Source: Dactylosporangium sp040605635
Lineage (GTDB): Bacteria; Actinomycetota; Actinomycetes; Mycobacteriales; Micromonosporaceae
Direction: 5' to 3'
NCBI RefSeq assembly: GCF_040605635.1
Contig: NZ_JBEXDG010000003.1
Span: 186,001 to 250,000 of the forward strand
Length of the DNA: 64,000 nucleotides
This document shows, one piece after another, positions 34,870 to 43,920 of the stretch. The notes beneath the pieces were generated by a model that was not told the origin of the DNA, ran no database searches, and saw only the letters and a program-made list of their open reading frames with translations. The stretch's first letter is position 1, and each line of letters starts with the position of its first letter. The position numbers were made by a program, and so were the translations under genes.

Positions 34870-35984
34870 GCCCTGACACGGCCCGCGCCGGCGAGGTGCG
34901 CCCCGGCGACACGATCGGCGTCGAGGAGGAGTTCCACGTCGTCGACGTCGAGACCGGCGACCTGTCGCCCTCCGCCCGGCGGATCCTGCGCGGTGCGGAC
35001 GCCGAGCCGGAGCTGCACCGGTCGATGGTCGAGACGGCCACCGCCGTGCACACCGACCTGACCGGGCTGCGCGCCGACCTGATCGAGAAGCGCCGCTCCC
35101 TCGTCGAGTCCGCCGCCAGGCACGGCCTGGCCGTCGTCGCCGCCGGCTCGGTCCCCGGATCCGGCGCCGGCCCCAGCCACGTCTACCCGGACGAGCGCTA
35201 CGAGCGGATGGCCGCCGAATACCGGCAGCTCGTCGACGAGCAGCAGGTCGCCGCCTGCCAGGTGCAGGTCGGCGTGCCCGACAAGGACCTCGCCGTGCGG
35301 ATCACCCGGCGGATCCGGGAGTGGCTGCCGGCGCTGCTCGCGCTCAGCGTCAGCTCGCCGTACTTCGCCGGGCAGGACACCGGGTACGCCTCCTACCGCA
35401 CGGTCGTCACGTCCCGCTGGCCGACCGTCGGCCCGCCGCCGGACGTGGCGACCGCCGCGGAGTACCAGCGGGTCGTCGACACGCTCGTGGAGAGCGGCGT
35501 GATCAGCGACGCCGGGATGATCTACTTCGACGCCCGGCCGTCGGCGCGGTATCCGACGGTCGAGGTGCGGGTCGCCGACTCGTGCCCGCGGGTCGACGAC
35601 GCGGTGCTGCTCGCCGCGCTCGCCCGGGGCCTCGTCACCGTCGCCGCCGAGGAGGACGCCGCCGGCCGGCCGCTGCCGGAGGCGCCGCAGGTGCTGCTGC
35701 GGGCCGCGACGTGGCGGGCCGCCAGGTCCGGGCTCAGCGGCCACCTCGTCGACCCCGCGACCCGCTCCGCGCTGCCCGCGAACGCCCGCGTCGACGCGCT
35801 GCTGGCACACGTCCGGCCCGCGCTGGAGGCCCGCGGCGAGTGGGAGATCGCCGTCGACCTCCTCGAGGACCTGCGCGGCCGCGGCACCTCCGCCACCCGG
35901 CAGCGAGCGCTCCGGGCCTCCCCCGAGGACGCGCGGGAGGTCGTACAGTCGCTGGCGAAGGAAACGGCGGAAGGAACCGGATGA
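34863..35984 (+). CDS. YbdK-family carboxylate-amine ligase (glutamate-cysteine ligase type 2)
   Basis: The 373-residue protein begins with the family hallmark TIGVEEEFHVVD (acidic metal ligands) and has HRSMVETATAVHTDL, then SSPYFAGQDTGYASYR and the C-terminal VRVADSCPRVDD block. YbdK proteins have weak gamma-glutamylcysteine ligase activity and unknown true substrates. ATG at 34863 overlaps the reductase stop, and its own stop overlaps the HAD start (ATGA). Confidence 0.9.
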   Translation: MVSPDTARAGEVRPGDTIGVEEEFHVVDVETGDLSPSARRILRGADAEPELHRSMVETATAVHTDLTGLRADLIEKRRSLVESAARHGLAVVAAGSVPGSGAGPSHVYPDERYERMAAEYRQLVDEQQVAACQVQVGVPDKDLAVRITRRIREWLPALLALSVSSPYFAGQDTGYASYRTVVTSRWPTVGPPPDVATAAEYQRVVDTLVESGVISDAGMIYFDARPSARYPTVEVRVADSCPRVDDAVLLAALARGLVTVAAEEDAAGRPLPEAPQVLLRAATWRAARSGLSGHLVDPATRSALPANARVDALLAHVRPALEARGEWEIAVDLLEDLRGRGTSATRQRALRASPEDAREVVQSLAKETAEGTG

Positions 35985-36586
35985 CCCCGACGGCACTGCG
36001 CGGGCTGCTGGTCGACTACGGCGGGGTCCTGACCACCGACGTGTTCGCCTCCTTCGACGCGTTCTGCGCGCGGGAGGGGCTGCCCGCGGGGACGGTCCGG
36101 AACCTCTTCCGCGAGGATCCGCAGGCCCGCTCGCTGCTCGGCGGCCTGGAGGACGGCACGCTGCCGGACGCCGGGTTCGAGGCCGGGTTCGCCGCGCTGC
36201 TCGGCGTGCAGGCCGCGGGCCTCATCGAGCGGCTGCTCGGCGCCACCACCGCGGACGTGGCGATGCTCGACTTCGTCCGCGCCGCCAGGGGGCGCGGCAT
36301 CCGCACCGGGCTGATCTCGAACTCGTGGGGTTCGCAGCGGTACGACCGGATCCTGCTCGACGAGTTGTTCGACGGGATCGTGATCTCCGGCGACGTCGGC
36401 GTGCGCAAACCGGACCCGGCGATCTACGTGCTGGGCGCGGCCGCGATCGGCCTGCCGCCGCGGGAGTGCGTCTACGTCGACGACCTGCCCGGCAACCTGA
36501 AACCGGCGCGGGAGCTCGGCATGACGACGGTCCGGCACCGCACCCCGGACGAGACCCTGCCGATCCTGGAGGCGTGCCTGTCATGA
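35981..36586 (+). CDS. HAD-superfamily hydrolase
   Basis: The 201-residue protein shows HAD motif I as VDYGGVLT (first Asp present, the usual second Asp replaced by Gly), motif II LISNSWG, motif III KPDPAIY and motif IV YVDDLPGN. The DYGG form of motif I lacks the general acid of phosphatases and resembles haloacid-dehalogenase/epoxide-hydrolase-like members. It is coupled by ATGA overlaps to both neighbours. Confidence 0.88.
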   Translation: MTPTALRGLLVDYGGVLTTDVFASFDAFCAREGLPAGTVRNLFREDPQARSLLGGLEDGTLPDAGFEAGFAALLGVQAAGLIERLLGATTADVAMLDFVRAARGRGIRTGLISNSWGSQRYDRILLDELFDGIVISGDVGVRKPDPAIYVLGAAAIGLPPRECVYVDDLPGNLKPARELGMTTVRHRTPDETLPILEACLS

Positions 36587-37518
36587 GGCGGCGCACGCTC
36601 GTGCTCGGCGGTCTCGGCGCCGCCGCCCTGCTCACCGCGTGCGAGTCCGACGGCGCCGAGGCGACCGGGACGCTGCGGATCGCGACCGGCAGCACGGGCG
36701 CGGTCTACTACGCCTACGGCACGGCGATCGCGGCCCTCGCCAAGCGGTACCTGCCGAACGTGCGCGCGAGCGTCCTGACCACGAACGCGTCGAAGGAGAA
36801 CGTCGGCGCGATCCTGGCCGGCACCGCCGAGGTCGGCTTCACCCAGGCCGACACCGCCGGCGAGGGCAACCGCAACGCCCCGGGGCAGCTCGCCGCCCTC
36901 GCCCGCATCTACGACGACTACGTGCACCTCGTCGTCGCCCACGACAGCCCCATCCAGAGCGTCGCCGACCTGCGCGGCAGGACGGTGTCCGTCGGCGCGG
37001 CCGGCTCCGGCACCGCCGGCACCGCCGACCACATCCTCGACGTCGCCCGCGGCGGCCTGAAGGCGAGCATCGTCCAGCGCCCGCTCAATCTCGACGACTC
37101 GGTCAAGGCGCTGAGGGCCGGCCAGATCCAGGCGTTCTTCTTCTCCGGCGGCCTGGCCGTCGGCCTGATCCAGCAGCTGGCCAAGGAGTTCCCGATCCGG
37201 CTCGTCGACCTCGCCACGCTCGTGCAGCCGCTGCGGGACGACTTCGGCGAGTACTACGCGGAGCGGGTCGTGCCGGCCTCGGCGTACAAGGGCATCGACC
37301 CCGTCGTCTCGATCGGCATCGCCAACTACCTCGTCGTGCGGGACACGATGCCGGAGCCCCTCGCGTACGGCGTGACCCGGCTGCTCTTCGAGGGCCGCGA
37401 CGAGCTCGCCAAGGCGCACCAGGCGGCGGCCCGGCTCAACATCCGCTCCGCGATCAGCACCCCGCCGCTGCCGCTGCACCCGGGCGCCATGCGCTACTAC
37501 CGCACCCAGAAGGCCTGA
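36583..37518 (+). CDS. TAXI-family (TRAP-type) solute-binding lipoprotein
   Basis: The 311-residue protein has a signal peptide with lipobox LTAC (Cys20) and the TAXI-family fold: LRIATGSTGAVYYAYGTAIA, then TNASKENVGAILAGTAEVGFTQ, and SVGAAGSGTAG. Such proteins bind glutamate/glutamine or other carboxylates for TRAP transporters or deliver them to sensors. No TRAP permease gene is adjacent; instead a two-component system faces it on the other strand, so it may act as a sensory receptor. Confidence 0.9.
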   Translation: MRRRTLVLGGLGAAALLTACESDGAEATGTLRIATGSTGAVYYAYGTAIAALAKRYLPNVRASVLTTNASKENVGAILAGTAEVGFTQADTAGEGNRNAPGQLAALARIYDDYVHLVVAHDSPIQSVADLRGRTVSVGAAGSGTAGTADHILDVARGGLKASIVQRPLNLDDSVKALRAGQIQAFFFSGGLAVGLIQQLAKEFPIRLVDLATLVQPLRDDFGEYYAERVVPASAYKGIDPVVSIGIANYLVVRDTMPEPLAYGVTRLLFEGRDELAKAHQAAARLNIRSAISTPPLPLHPGAMRYYRTQKA

Positions 37519-37539
37519 CCGGCGCGTTGACGGTTCCCC

Positions 37540-38916
37540 TCAGGGGCTGGGGAACCAGAGGCGGGCGTGCAGGCCGCTGGGCTCGTTGGCGAGCAGGTCC
37601 AGGCGGCCGGACGACGCCTCGACGAGGACCGCGACGATCGGCAGGCCGAGGCCGCTGCCGTCGACGTTCTGCGTGCCGGGAGCCCGCCAGAAGCGTTCGG
37701 TGGCCAGCTCGCGCTGCTGCTCGGTGAGGCCGGGGCCGGTGTCGAGCACGTGGACGGCGACGCCGCCCTCGTCGGCGACCGGGCGGACGGTGACGGTGCT
37801 GCCCTCGGCGGAGAACTTGACGGCGTTGTCGATGAGCGCGTCGAGCGCCTGGTCGAGCGCGGTCGTCACGGCGCGGGCCTTCAGCGAGTGCGGCGGCCGG
37901 ACGTAGCGCAGCGTGATGGTCTTCCGCGCGGCGACCGGCTGCCACGCGACGACCCGCGCCCACGCGACCTCGCCGGCGTCGATGTCGGCGAGCTCGAAGC
38001 GGCCCCGCTCGGCGCGGGCGAGGGCGAGGAGGCTGTCGAGGACCTCGCCGAGGCGCTCGACCTCCTCCAGGGCCAGGCGGTGCCCCTCGACGGCCTGCGG
38101 GTCGGTGAGGTCGGCGCCGAGGTCCTCGACCCGCAGCCGCACCGCGGTGAGCGGGTTGCGCAGCTGGTGACTGGCGTGCGAGACGAACGCGCGCTGCCGC
38201 TCCAGGGAGTCGGCGACGGTCGCGGCCATCTCGTTGAACGCGGAGCCGAGCCGGCGCAGCTCCGGCGGGCCGTCGGCGGCGGGGACCCGGGCGGCGTAGT
38301 CGCCGGCGCCGAGCTCGTGGGCGGCCGCGTCGAGCTCGGCGACGGGCCGCAGCGTCCAGCGGGCGAGGGACCAGGCGGCGACGATGCCGGCGAAGAGCAC
38401 GACGAGCCCGCCGACGGCCAGGACGCTCCAGGTGGTGCGGACCCCGGCGGCGCGGGCGCCGACCGGTGAGACGGTGACGACCGCGCCGATGACCTCGCCG
38501 CCGCGGCCGACGGGGACCGCGACCACGAAGGGCTCGAGGCGCCACGGCCAGATCGTGCCGTCGTCGCTGGCCTCGCGCCCTTCGAGGGCCCGGCGGGTCT
38601 GCCGCTGCACCGCCTTGTCCGCGAGATCGACGCTGGGCCGGGACGACACGACGTCGAAGGCGTCCTGGTTCACCACGATCACGGCGATGCCGTAGACCTG
38701 GTAGTAGCGGGCGAACTCGGCGGCGAGCTCGGTGGTCTTGCCCTTCGTGCGCAGCGCCGGCTCGGCGAGCGTGGCGAAGCGGGTGGCGTCGGCGAGCCGG
38801 TCGGCGACGACCTGCTGGGTGTCGCGGCCGGCGATGCTCAGCGCGAAGGGCACCTCCAGGGCGGCCAGCACCAGCAACAGCAGCAACAGGTAGGTGGCGA
38901 CGATGCGGACCCGCAC
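37540..38916 (-). CDS. Sensor histidine kinase
   Basis: The 458-residue kinase has two membrane helices (about 5-25 and 162-185) flanking a ~135-residue extracytoplasmic sensor, a HAMP region, an HisKA box FVSHASHQLRNPL (H250) and an HATPase with LDALIDNAVKFS, DTGPGL and GSGLGLPI. It resembles the TctE/PhoR group. The GTG start has GAGAGG upstream, 14 bases after the response regulator stop. Lying opposite the TAXI gene it may sense the ligand of that binding protein. Confidence 0.92.
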   Translation of the reverse strand: MRVRIVATYLLLLLLVLAALEVPFALSIAGRDTQQVVADRLADATRFATLAEPALRTKGKTTELAAEFARYYQVYGIAVIVVNQDAFDVVSSRPSVDLADKAVQRQTRRALEGREASDDGTIWPWRLEPFVVAVPVGRGGEVIGAVVTVSPVGARAAGVRTTWSVLAVGGLVVLFAGIVAAWSLARWTLRPVAELDAAAHELGAGDYAARVPAADGPPELRRLGSAFNEMAATVADSLERQRAFVSHASHQLRNPLTAVRLRVEDLGADLTDPQAVEGHRLALEEVERLGEVLDSLLALARAERGRFELADIDAGEVAWARVVAWQPVAARKTITLRYVRPPHSLKARAVTTALDQALDALIDNAVKFSAEGSTVTVRPVADEGGVAVHVLDTGPGLTEQQRELATERFWRAPGTQNVDGSGLGLPIVAVLVEASSGRLDLLANEPSGLHARLWFPSP

Positions 38917-38930
38917 AGGCCGGTGCCTCT

Positions 38931-39602
38931 CTACAGACCCGGGACGAGGCGGTATCCGACGCCACGGACGGTCTGCACCAGGCCGGGCACGTCGAGCTTC
39001 GCCCGCAGCGAGCCGACGTGCACGTCGAGGGTGTGCCGGCCGACGAAGCTGGTCTGCCACACCGCGAGGATCAGCCGGTCGTAGGACACGACGACGCCGG
39101 GGGTGCGCACGAGCACCGCGAGGATCTCGAACTCCTTGCGGGTGAGCGAGACGTCCCGGCCGGCGACGGCGACCTGCCTGGCGGCGACGTCGACCCGGAC
39201 CGGCCCGGCCGCGAGCACCTCGACGGTGGACTGCGGCGCCCGCGACGCGCGGCGCAGGACCGCCTCGATGCGCGCGTTGAGCTCGGCCATCGAGTAGGGC
39301 TTCACGACGTAGTCGTCGGCGCCGGTCTGCAGGCCGATGACCCGGTCGCGCTCCTCGCCGCGGGCGGTGACGGCGATGATCGCCACCGTCTCGTCCTTGC
39401 GGCGCAGGGTGCGACACACCTCGATGCCGTCGCCGTCGGGCAGGTTGAGGTCGAGCAGCACCAGGTCGAAGGGCTCACCGGCGAACGTGTCGAGCGCCGA
39501 CTGGGCCGTCGGGCAGTGCGCGACGTCGTGCCCGCGCCTGCGCAGGGCGGTGGCCAGCGCGGCCGCCACCCTGGCGTCGTCCTCGACCAGCATCACGCGC
39601 AT
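38931..39602 (-). CDS. OmpR/PhoB-family response regulator
   Basis: The 223-residue regulator has a receiver domain (MRVMLVEDD acidic pocket, phospho-acceptor D51 in LLDLNLPDGDG, Lys in VVKPYS) and a winged-helix DNA-binding domain from about 128 (LTRKEFEILAVL, RHTLDVHVGSLRAKL, VRGVGYRL). It is encoded immediately upstream of its kinase. The first ~40 bases of the gene are duplicated just upstream (39593-39665), giving a 19-codon mini-frame that overlaps this start. Confidence 0.95.
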   Translation of the reverse strand: MRVMLVEDDARVAAALATALRRRGHDVAHCPTAQSALDTFAGEPFDLVLLDLNLPDGDGIEVCRTLRRKDETVAIIAVTARGEERDRVIGLQTGADDYVVKPYSMAELNARIEAVLRRASRAPQSTVEVLAAGPVRVDVAARQVAVAGRDVSLTRKEFEILAVLVRTPGVVVSYDRLILAVWQTSFVGRHTLDVHVGSLRAKLDVPGLVQTVRGVGYRLVPGL

Positions 39603-39652
39603 GATCGGCCCATAGCAGAACCGCCGTCGTCTTCGACCAACATCACTCGCAT
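39593..39652 (-). repeat. Duplicated 5' end of the response-regulator gene (19-codon frame)
   Basis: Upstream of the true start a second copy encodes MRVMLVEDDGG and stops after 19 codons; its TGA overlaps the first codons of the real gene. The duplication includes preceding bases (ATGGGC before both copies). The copies differ mostly at synonymous positions (CGA for CGC, TTG for CTG, GAA for GAG), so the event is old. It could act as a coupling leader or be the relic of a tandem gene copy. Confidence 0.6.
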
Positions 39653-39680
39653 CGTGCGCCCATGGTAGAGGAGCGAGGGT

Positions 39681-39980
39681 TCAGATGAGGGTCCGCAGCG
39701 CCTTCCGGTTCAGCTTGCCGACCGACGTCAGTGGTATCCGCTCCAGGACGCGGATCTCCCGCGGCCGTTTCGTCGGTGCGAGGTGCTCGCGGGCGTAGGC
39801 GTCGAGCTCCTCGGCCCCTGTGCCCGCGACCGCCGCGGCGCTGGTCAGCGACACGAACGCGATCACCTCCTCGCCCAGCCGCTCGTCCGGGCGGCCGGCG
39901 ACGGCGGCCATGGCGACCGCGGGGTGCGCGGTGAGCACGTCCTCGACGTCGAGGGCACCACCCTCGCAGCCGGCCGCTGC
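39681..39980 (-). pseudogene. 3' remnant of an acyl-CoA ligase (AMP-binding) gene
   Basis: Only the C-terminal AMP-binding-enzyme domain remains: a degenerate lead-in, then LDVEDVLTAHPAVAMAAVAG, LGEEVIAFV, LAPTKRPREIRVLERIP and the catalytic-lysine tail SVGKLNRKALR. A full ligase would need about 400 more residues upstream, and that stretch instead reads as unrelated sequence. An 85-codon frame could still start at a GTG (39938), but a functional product is unlikely. Confidence 0.75.
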
Positions 39981-40095
39981 ACGCAGGTGCTGATGCCGGT
40001 CTGACCGTTTCCGCCCGGTTTCACAGCGTCAAGTTTCCGTCAAGGAACGACGCCCGCAATTCCGTCGGTACGGTCGGACCCGCCACGGTGAACGG

Positions 40096-40701
40096 GTGAA
40101 CATCGTGTCAACCGGCGAGCGCTACCGCGCCTCGACCGTCGCCGCGTTCGAGGCGGCCGTGCTGGTGCGATGTACAGGGGTGTGTGGCGGAGGAGGACGG
40201 GCCCGGGCGCTGGGGGGCTCCCGGGTCCGTTCCGCCTTCACGCACGCGCCCGCGGGGGTGCTCGCCGAGTTCAGCCGGTCCGTCGCCGCGGAACGGCTGG
40301 TCGAGCTGCTGGGAGCGGCCGGCCACTCGGCGAGCGTGCACCGCTACACCGCCGGCACGCGCCACCGGTACGAGATCTTCCGGGTCGTCACCGGCCCGAC
40401 GACCGCGGCGTTCCTCGACAGCGCCTGGCAGCAGGGCTACCTCGACCTGTGCGGCGTCCCCGATCAGCCGCGCTCGGCCCGCCAGATCCGCCACGCCCGC
40501 CGGCTCGCCGAATCGGCGTGGCGGGGCGTGCTGCTGGTGTCGGGCCCGTCCCGGTCCGGCTCCCCCGGCCTGCGCGTCGCCGATCTGGAGACCGCCACGG
40601 TCCTGATCCGCGCCGGCCGGACGATGAGCATGCCGGTCCGCATGAGCACCCGCCCCGGCGGGCAGATCCTCCTCGTCATGCCGCAGCAGGCCGCGGCCTA
40701 G
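40096..40701 (+). CDS. Hypothetical protein
   Basis: This 201-codon frame is in good actinobacterial codon usage from about residue 55 (VLAEFSRSVAAERLVELL) to the end, where YEIFRVVTGPTTAAFLDSAWQQGYLDLCG reads like a folded alpha/beta domain. The first 50 residues are Gly/Arg-rich and less convincing, so the true start may be an internal GTG near 40258. No family is recognised. Its stop overlaps the stop of the convergent TetR gene by four bases. Confidence 0.5.
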   Translation: MNIVSTGERYRASTVAAFEAAVLVRCTGVCGGGGRARALGGSRVRSAFTHAPAGVLAEFSRSVAAERLVELLGAAGHSASVHRYTAGTRHRYEIFRVVTGPTTAAFLDSAWQQGYLDLCGVPDQPRSARQIRHARRLAESAWRGVLLVSGPSRSGSPGLRVADLETATVLIRAGRTMSMPVRMSTRPGGQILLVMPQQAAA

Positions 40702-41327
40702 CCCTTCACCGCTTCGAACTTCCGCTCCAGGCCCTCCACCAGGGCCTCCAGGCCGAGCTCGAACGCGCTGTCGTCGACGTGCGCGTGCCGGCCCGCGAGC
40801 AGGTGGGCGTCGCGCAGGTGCGGGTAGTCCCGCGCGTACAGGTCGGGATCGTCGACGAAGCCGAGCGCGAACGAGCCCAGCGCCGAGCCGGCGACGAAGA
40901 ACCGCATGGTCGCGCCGATGCGGGTCGCGTGCCCCGGCGGCCAGCCAGCGTCGACCAGCGCGCCGTGCACGGCGTCGGCCAGGCGCAGCGACGCCGGGCG
41001 GCGGGCCGGGCCGCGGGCCAGGAACGGCACCACATTGGGATGGGCGCGGAACGCCGCCCGGTAGGCCCGCGCCCACGCCTTCAGCGCCTCCGGCCACGGG
41101 TCGCGGCCCAGCATCGACAGGTCGACGCCCGCCACGATGCTGTCGCCGACCGCGTCGACGATCTGCTCCTTCGTGGCGAAGTGGTTGTACAGCGACGGCG
41201 CCTGGACGCCCAGCTCGCGGGCCAGCCGCCGGGTGGACAGCGCGTCGAGCCCGTCGGCGTCGACGATCGCGGTGGCGACCTCGACGATCCGGTCACGGCT
41301 GAGGAGTGGCGTTCTGGGGCGGACCAT
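40698..41327 (-). CDS. TetR-family regulator of the acyl-CoA dehydrogenase operon
   Basis: The 209-residue protein has the TetR helix-turn-helix (IVEVATAIVDADGLDALSTRRLARELGVQAPSLYNHF) and a TetR_C_1-type ligand domain ending in the FELGLEALVEGLER helix. It is divergent from the acyl-CoA dehydrogenase gene, with a perfect palindrome midway, so it very likely represses both itself and the catabolic genes until an acyl-CoA or related ligand appears. Confidence 0.92.
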   Translation of the reverse strand: MVRPRTPLLSRDRIVEVATAIVDADGLDALSTRRLARELGVQAPSLYNHFATKEQIVDAVGDSIVAGVDLSMLGRDPWPEALKAWARAYRAAFRAHPNVVPFLARGPARRPASLRLADAVHGALVDAGWPPGHATRIGATMRFFVAGSALGSFALGFVDDPDLYARDYPHLRDAHLLAGRHAHVDDSAFELGLEALVEGLERKFEAVKG

Positions 41328-41343
41328 GGCTACGATCTTACGA

Positions 41344-41360
41344 AACTAACGGCGTTAGTT
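41344..41360. promoter_or_regulatory. TetR operator between divergent genes
   Basis: AACTAAC-GGC-GTTAGTT is a perfect 7-3-7 inverted repeat located 17 bases from the regulator start and 36 bases from the acyl-CoA dehydrogenase start. AT-rich operator in a very GC-rich window. Confidence 0.8.
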
Positions 41361-41395
41361 AACGGACCGGGCTCTCAGCGACCTCAGGGGCTGCC

Positions 41396-42547
41396 ATGGA
41401 CTTCACGCTCAGCGACGAGCAGCGCGCGATCCGACAGGTGACCGCCGAGTTCGTCGACCGGGAGATCACCCCGCACGCCGCCGCCTGGGACCGGGCCGAG
41501 CAGGTCGACCTCGCCGTCGTCAAGAAGCTCGCCGGCCTGGGCATCCTCGGCATCACGATCCCCGAGGAGCACGGCGGCGGCGGCGGCGACCACACCACCT
41601 ACTGCCTGGTCCTCGAAGAGCTCGGCAAGGGCGACTCGTCGGTGCGCGGCATCGTGTCGGTGTCCCTCGGCCTGGTCGCCAAGAGCATCAACGGCTACGG
41701 CACGCCCGAGCAGAAGGCGGCCTGGCTGCCGCGGCTGTGCGGCGGCGACGCCCTCGGCTGCTTCGCGCTGACCGAGCCCGGCACCGGCTCCGACGCGGGT
41801 GCCCTGACCACGCGGGCCACCCGGGTGGACGGCGGCTGGCGCCTGGACGGTGCGAAGATGTTCATCACCAACGGCACCTGGGCGCGGGTCGCGCTGGTCT
41901 TCGCCCGCACCGGCGAACCCGGCCCGAAGGGCGTCTCGGCCTTCCTGGTCCCGACGGACACGGCGGGGCTGCACGTGGAGGAGATCCACGGCAAGCTCGG
42001 GCTGCGCGGGCAGGCGACCGCGGCGCTGACCTTCGAGGGCGTCACCGTCGGCGACGACGCGCTGCTCGGCGACCTCGGCCAGGGCTTCAGGATCGCGATG
42101 TCGGCCCTGGCGAAGGGGCGGATGTCCCTGGCGGCCGGCTGCGTCGGGATCATCCAGGGCTGCCTCGACGCCGCCGTCGCCTACGCGAAGCAGCGCGAGC
42201 AGTTCGGCCGGCCGATCGCCTCGTTCCAGCTCGTGCAGCAGCTCATCGCCGACATCTCCGTCGAGGCCGACGCGGCCCGGCTGCTCACCTGGCGGGTCGC
42301 CGACCTGATCGACCGGGGGCTGCCCTTCGCCACCGAGTCGTCCACGGCGAAGCTCTACGCGTCGGAGGCCGCGGTCCGCGCGGCGAACAACGCCCTGCAG
42401 GTGTTCGGCGGTTACGGCTACATCGACGAGTACCCGGTGGGCAAATACCTGCGCGACGCGCGGGTCACTACCGTGTACGAGGGGACGAGCCAGATCCAGA
42501 AACTCATCATCGGCCGCGCCCTGACCGGCGTGAACGCGTTCGTCTGA
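41396..42547 (+). CDS. Acyl-CoA dehydrogenase
   Basis: The 383-residue FAD enzyme has the family signatures CFALTEPGTGSDAGAL and KMFITNGTWA in the middle domain, and the C-terminal QVFGGYGYIDEYPVGKYLRDARVTTVYEGTSQIQ, whose Glu (YEGTS) is the usual catalytic base position of short/medium-chain enzymes. It catalyses alpha,beta-dehydrogenation of acyl-CoA esters. It is the first gene of the TetR-controlled unit; AGGGG precedes the ATG. Confidence 0.93.
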   Translation: MDFTLSDEQRAIRQVTAEFVDREITPHAAAWDRAEQVDLAVVKKLAGLGILGITIPEEHGGGGGDHTTYCLVLEELGKGDSSVRGIVSVSLGLVAKSINGYGTPEQKAAWLPRLCGGDALGCFALTEPGTGSDAGALTTRATRVDGGWRLDGAKMFITNGTWARVALVFARTGEPGPKGVSAFLVPTDTAGLHVEEIHGKLGLRGQATAALTFEGVTVGDDALLGDLGQGFRIAMSALAKGRMSLAAGCVGIIQGCLDAAVAYAKQREQFGRPIASFQLVQQLIADISVEADAARLLTWRVADLIDRGLPFATESSTAKLYASEAAVRAANNALQVFGGYGYIDEYPVGKYLRDARVTTVYEGTSQIQKLIIGRALTGVNAFV

Positions 42548-42573
42548 GCCGTTTCTACAGGGAGATCTCAACG

Positions 42574-43920
42574 ATGAGCATCGACGTCTACAACCCGGCC
42601 ACCGAGGAGGTCGTCGGGTCCGTGCCCGAGACCGCTTCCGTGGACCCGGCCGTCGCCGCCGCCCGGGCCGCGCTCGGGCCGTGGTCGGCGCTGTCCCGGG
42701 CGGAGCGCGCCGCGCACCTCGCCGCGCTGCGTGACCTCCTGGCGGCGCACGCCGACGAGCTCGCCGGCATCATCACGTCGGAGATGGGCGCCCCCCTCGC
42801 GGTGGCCCGCAAGGTGCAGGTGGGGCTGCCGATCGCGGTGCTGTCCTCGATGGTCGACCTGCTCGGCACCGACGCGCCGCAGGAGCGGATCGGCAACTCG
42901 CTGATCGTGCGTGACCCGGTCGGGGTCGTCGGCGCCATCACCCCGTGGAACTATCCGCTGCACCAGACGATCGCGAAGCTCGCCCCGGCCCTCGCCGCCG
43001 GCAACACCGTCGTGCACAAGCCGAGCGAGGTCGCGCCGCTGTCCGCGCTGCGCCTCGCCGAGCTGGTCCGCGAGGCCGGGCTGCCCGGCGGCGTCTACAA
43101 CCTCGTCACCGGCTACGGCGACCCGACGGGGGCGGCGCTCGCCGGGCACCCCGGGATCGACCTCGTGTCGTTCACCGGGTCGACGGGCGCCGGTCGCACC
43201 GTGGCGGCACTCGCGGCCCGGCACCTGACGCGGGTGTCGCTCGAGCTCGGCGGGAAGTCGGCGAACGTGATCCTGCCCGACGCCGACCTGGCCGCCGCGG
43301 TCAAGGTCGGCGTCGGCAACTGCTACCTGAACTCCGGCCAGACCTGCACCGCCTGGACCCGCCTGCTCGTGCACGAGTCCCAGCACGACGAGGTGGTCGA
43401 CCTGGCGGTCGCGGCGGCGTCGCGGTACACCGTCGGCGACCCCACCGACCCGTCGACCCGCCTCGGACCCCTTGCGTCGGCGGCGCAGCGCGACCGGGTG
43501 CGCTCCTACGTGGCACGTGGCCTCGCCGACGGCGCGAAGCTCGCCCTCGGCAACGGCGCCGTGCCGGACGTCGGGTATTACGTGGCGCCGGTCGTGTTCG
43601 CCGACGTCGACCCCGGTGCCGTCATCGCCCAGGAGGAGATCTTCGGCCCGGTGCTGTCGATCATCCGGTACCGCGACGAGGACGACGCCGTGCGGATCGC
43701 CAACGCGACGCCGTACGGCCTAGCGGGCAGCGTCTGGTCCGGCTCCCAGGATCGTGCGCTGGCCGTCGCGCGGCGGCTGCGGACCGGGCAGGTCGACGTC
43801 AACGGCGGGTCGTTCAACCCCCTCGCGCCGTTCGGCGGGATCGGGGACTCCGGATATGGGCGCGAGCTCGGCGTCCACGGCTACGAGGAGTTCACGACGG
43901 TGAAGGCGATCCAGCTGTGA
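42574..43920 (+). CDS. Aldehyde dehydrogenase
   Basis: The 448-residue NAD(P)-dependent enzyme shows AITPWNYPLHQ, the VVHKPSEVAPLSA lysine, the glutamate of SLELGGKSANV and the catalytic cysteine in NSGQTCTAWTRLL, plus EEIFGPVLSI. It is slightly shorter than the typical ~475 residues because the N-terminus is trimmed. GGGAG lies upstream of the ATG. Its stop overlaps the alcohol dehydrogenase GTG (GTGA), so alcohol-to-acid oxidation is translationally coupled. Confidence 0.94.
   Translation: MSIDVYNPATEEVVGSVPETASVDPAVAAARAALGPWSALSRAERAAHLAALRDLLAAHADELAGIITSEMGAPLAVARKVQVGLPIAVLSSMVDLLGTDAPQERIGNSLIVRDPVGVVGAITPWNYPLHQTIAKLAPALAAGNTVVHKPSEVAPLSALRLAELVREAGLPGGVYNLVTGYGDPTGAALAGHPGIDLVSFTGSTGAGRTVAALAARHLTRVSLELGGKSANVILPDADLAAAVKVGVGNCYLNSGQTCTAWTRLLVHESQHDEVVDLAVAAASRYTVGDPTDPSTRLGPLASAAQRDRVRSYVARGLADGAKLALGNGAVPDVGYYVAPVVFADVDPGAVIAQEEIFGPVLSIIRYRDEDDAVRIANATPYGLAGSVWSGSQDRALAVARRLRTGQVDVNGGSFNPLAPFGGIGDSGYGRELGVHGYEEFTTVKAIQL

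Noticed and set aside
40108..41097. 330-codon minus-strand frame between the ligase remnant and TetR gene
   Set aside because: It reads antisense to the plus-strand hypothetical gene and out of frame with the TetR gene, with Arg/Gly/Pro-rich shadow composition.
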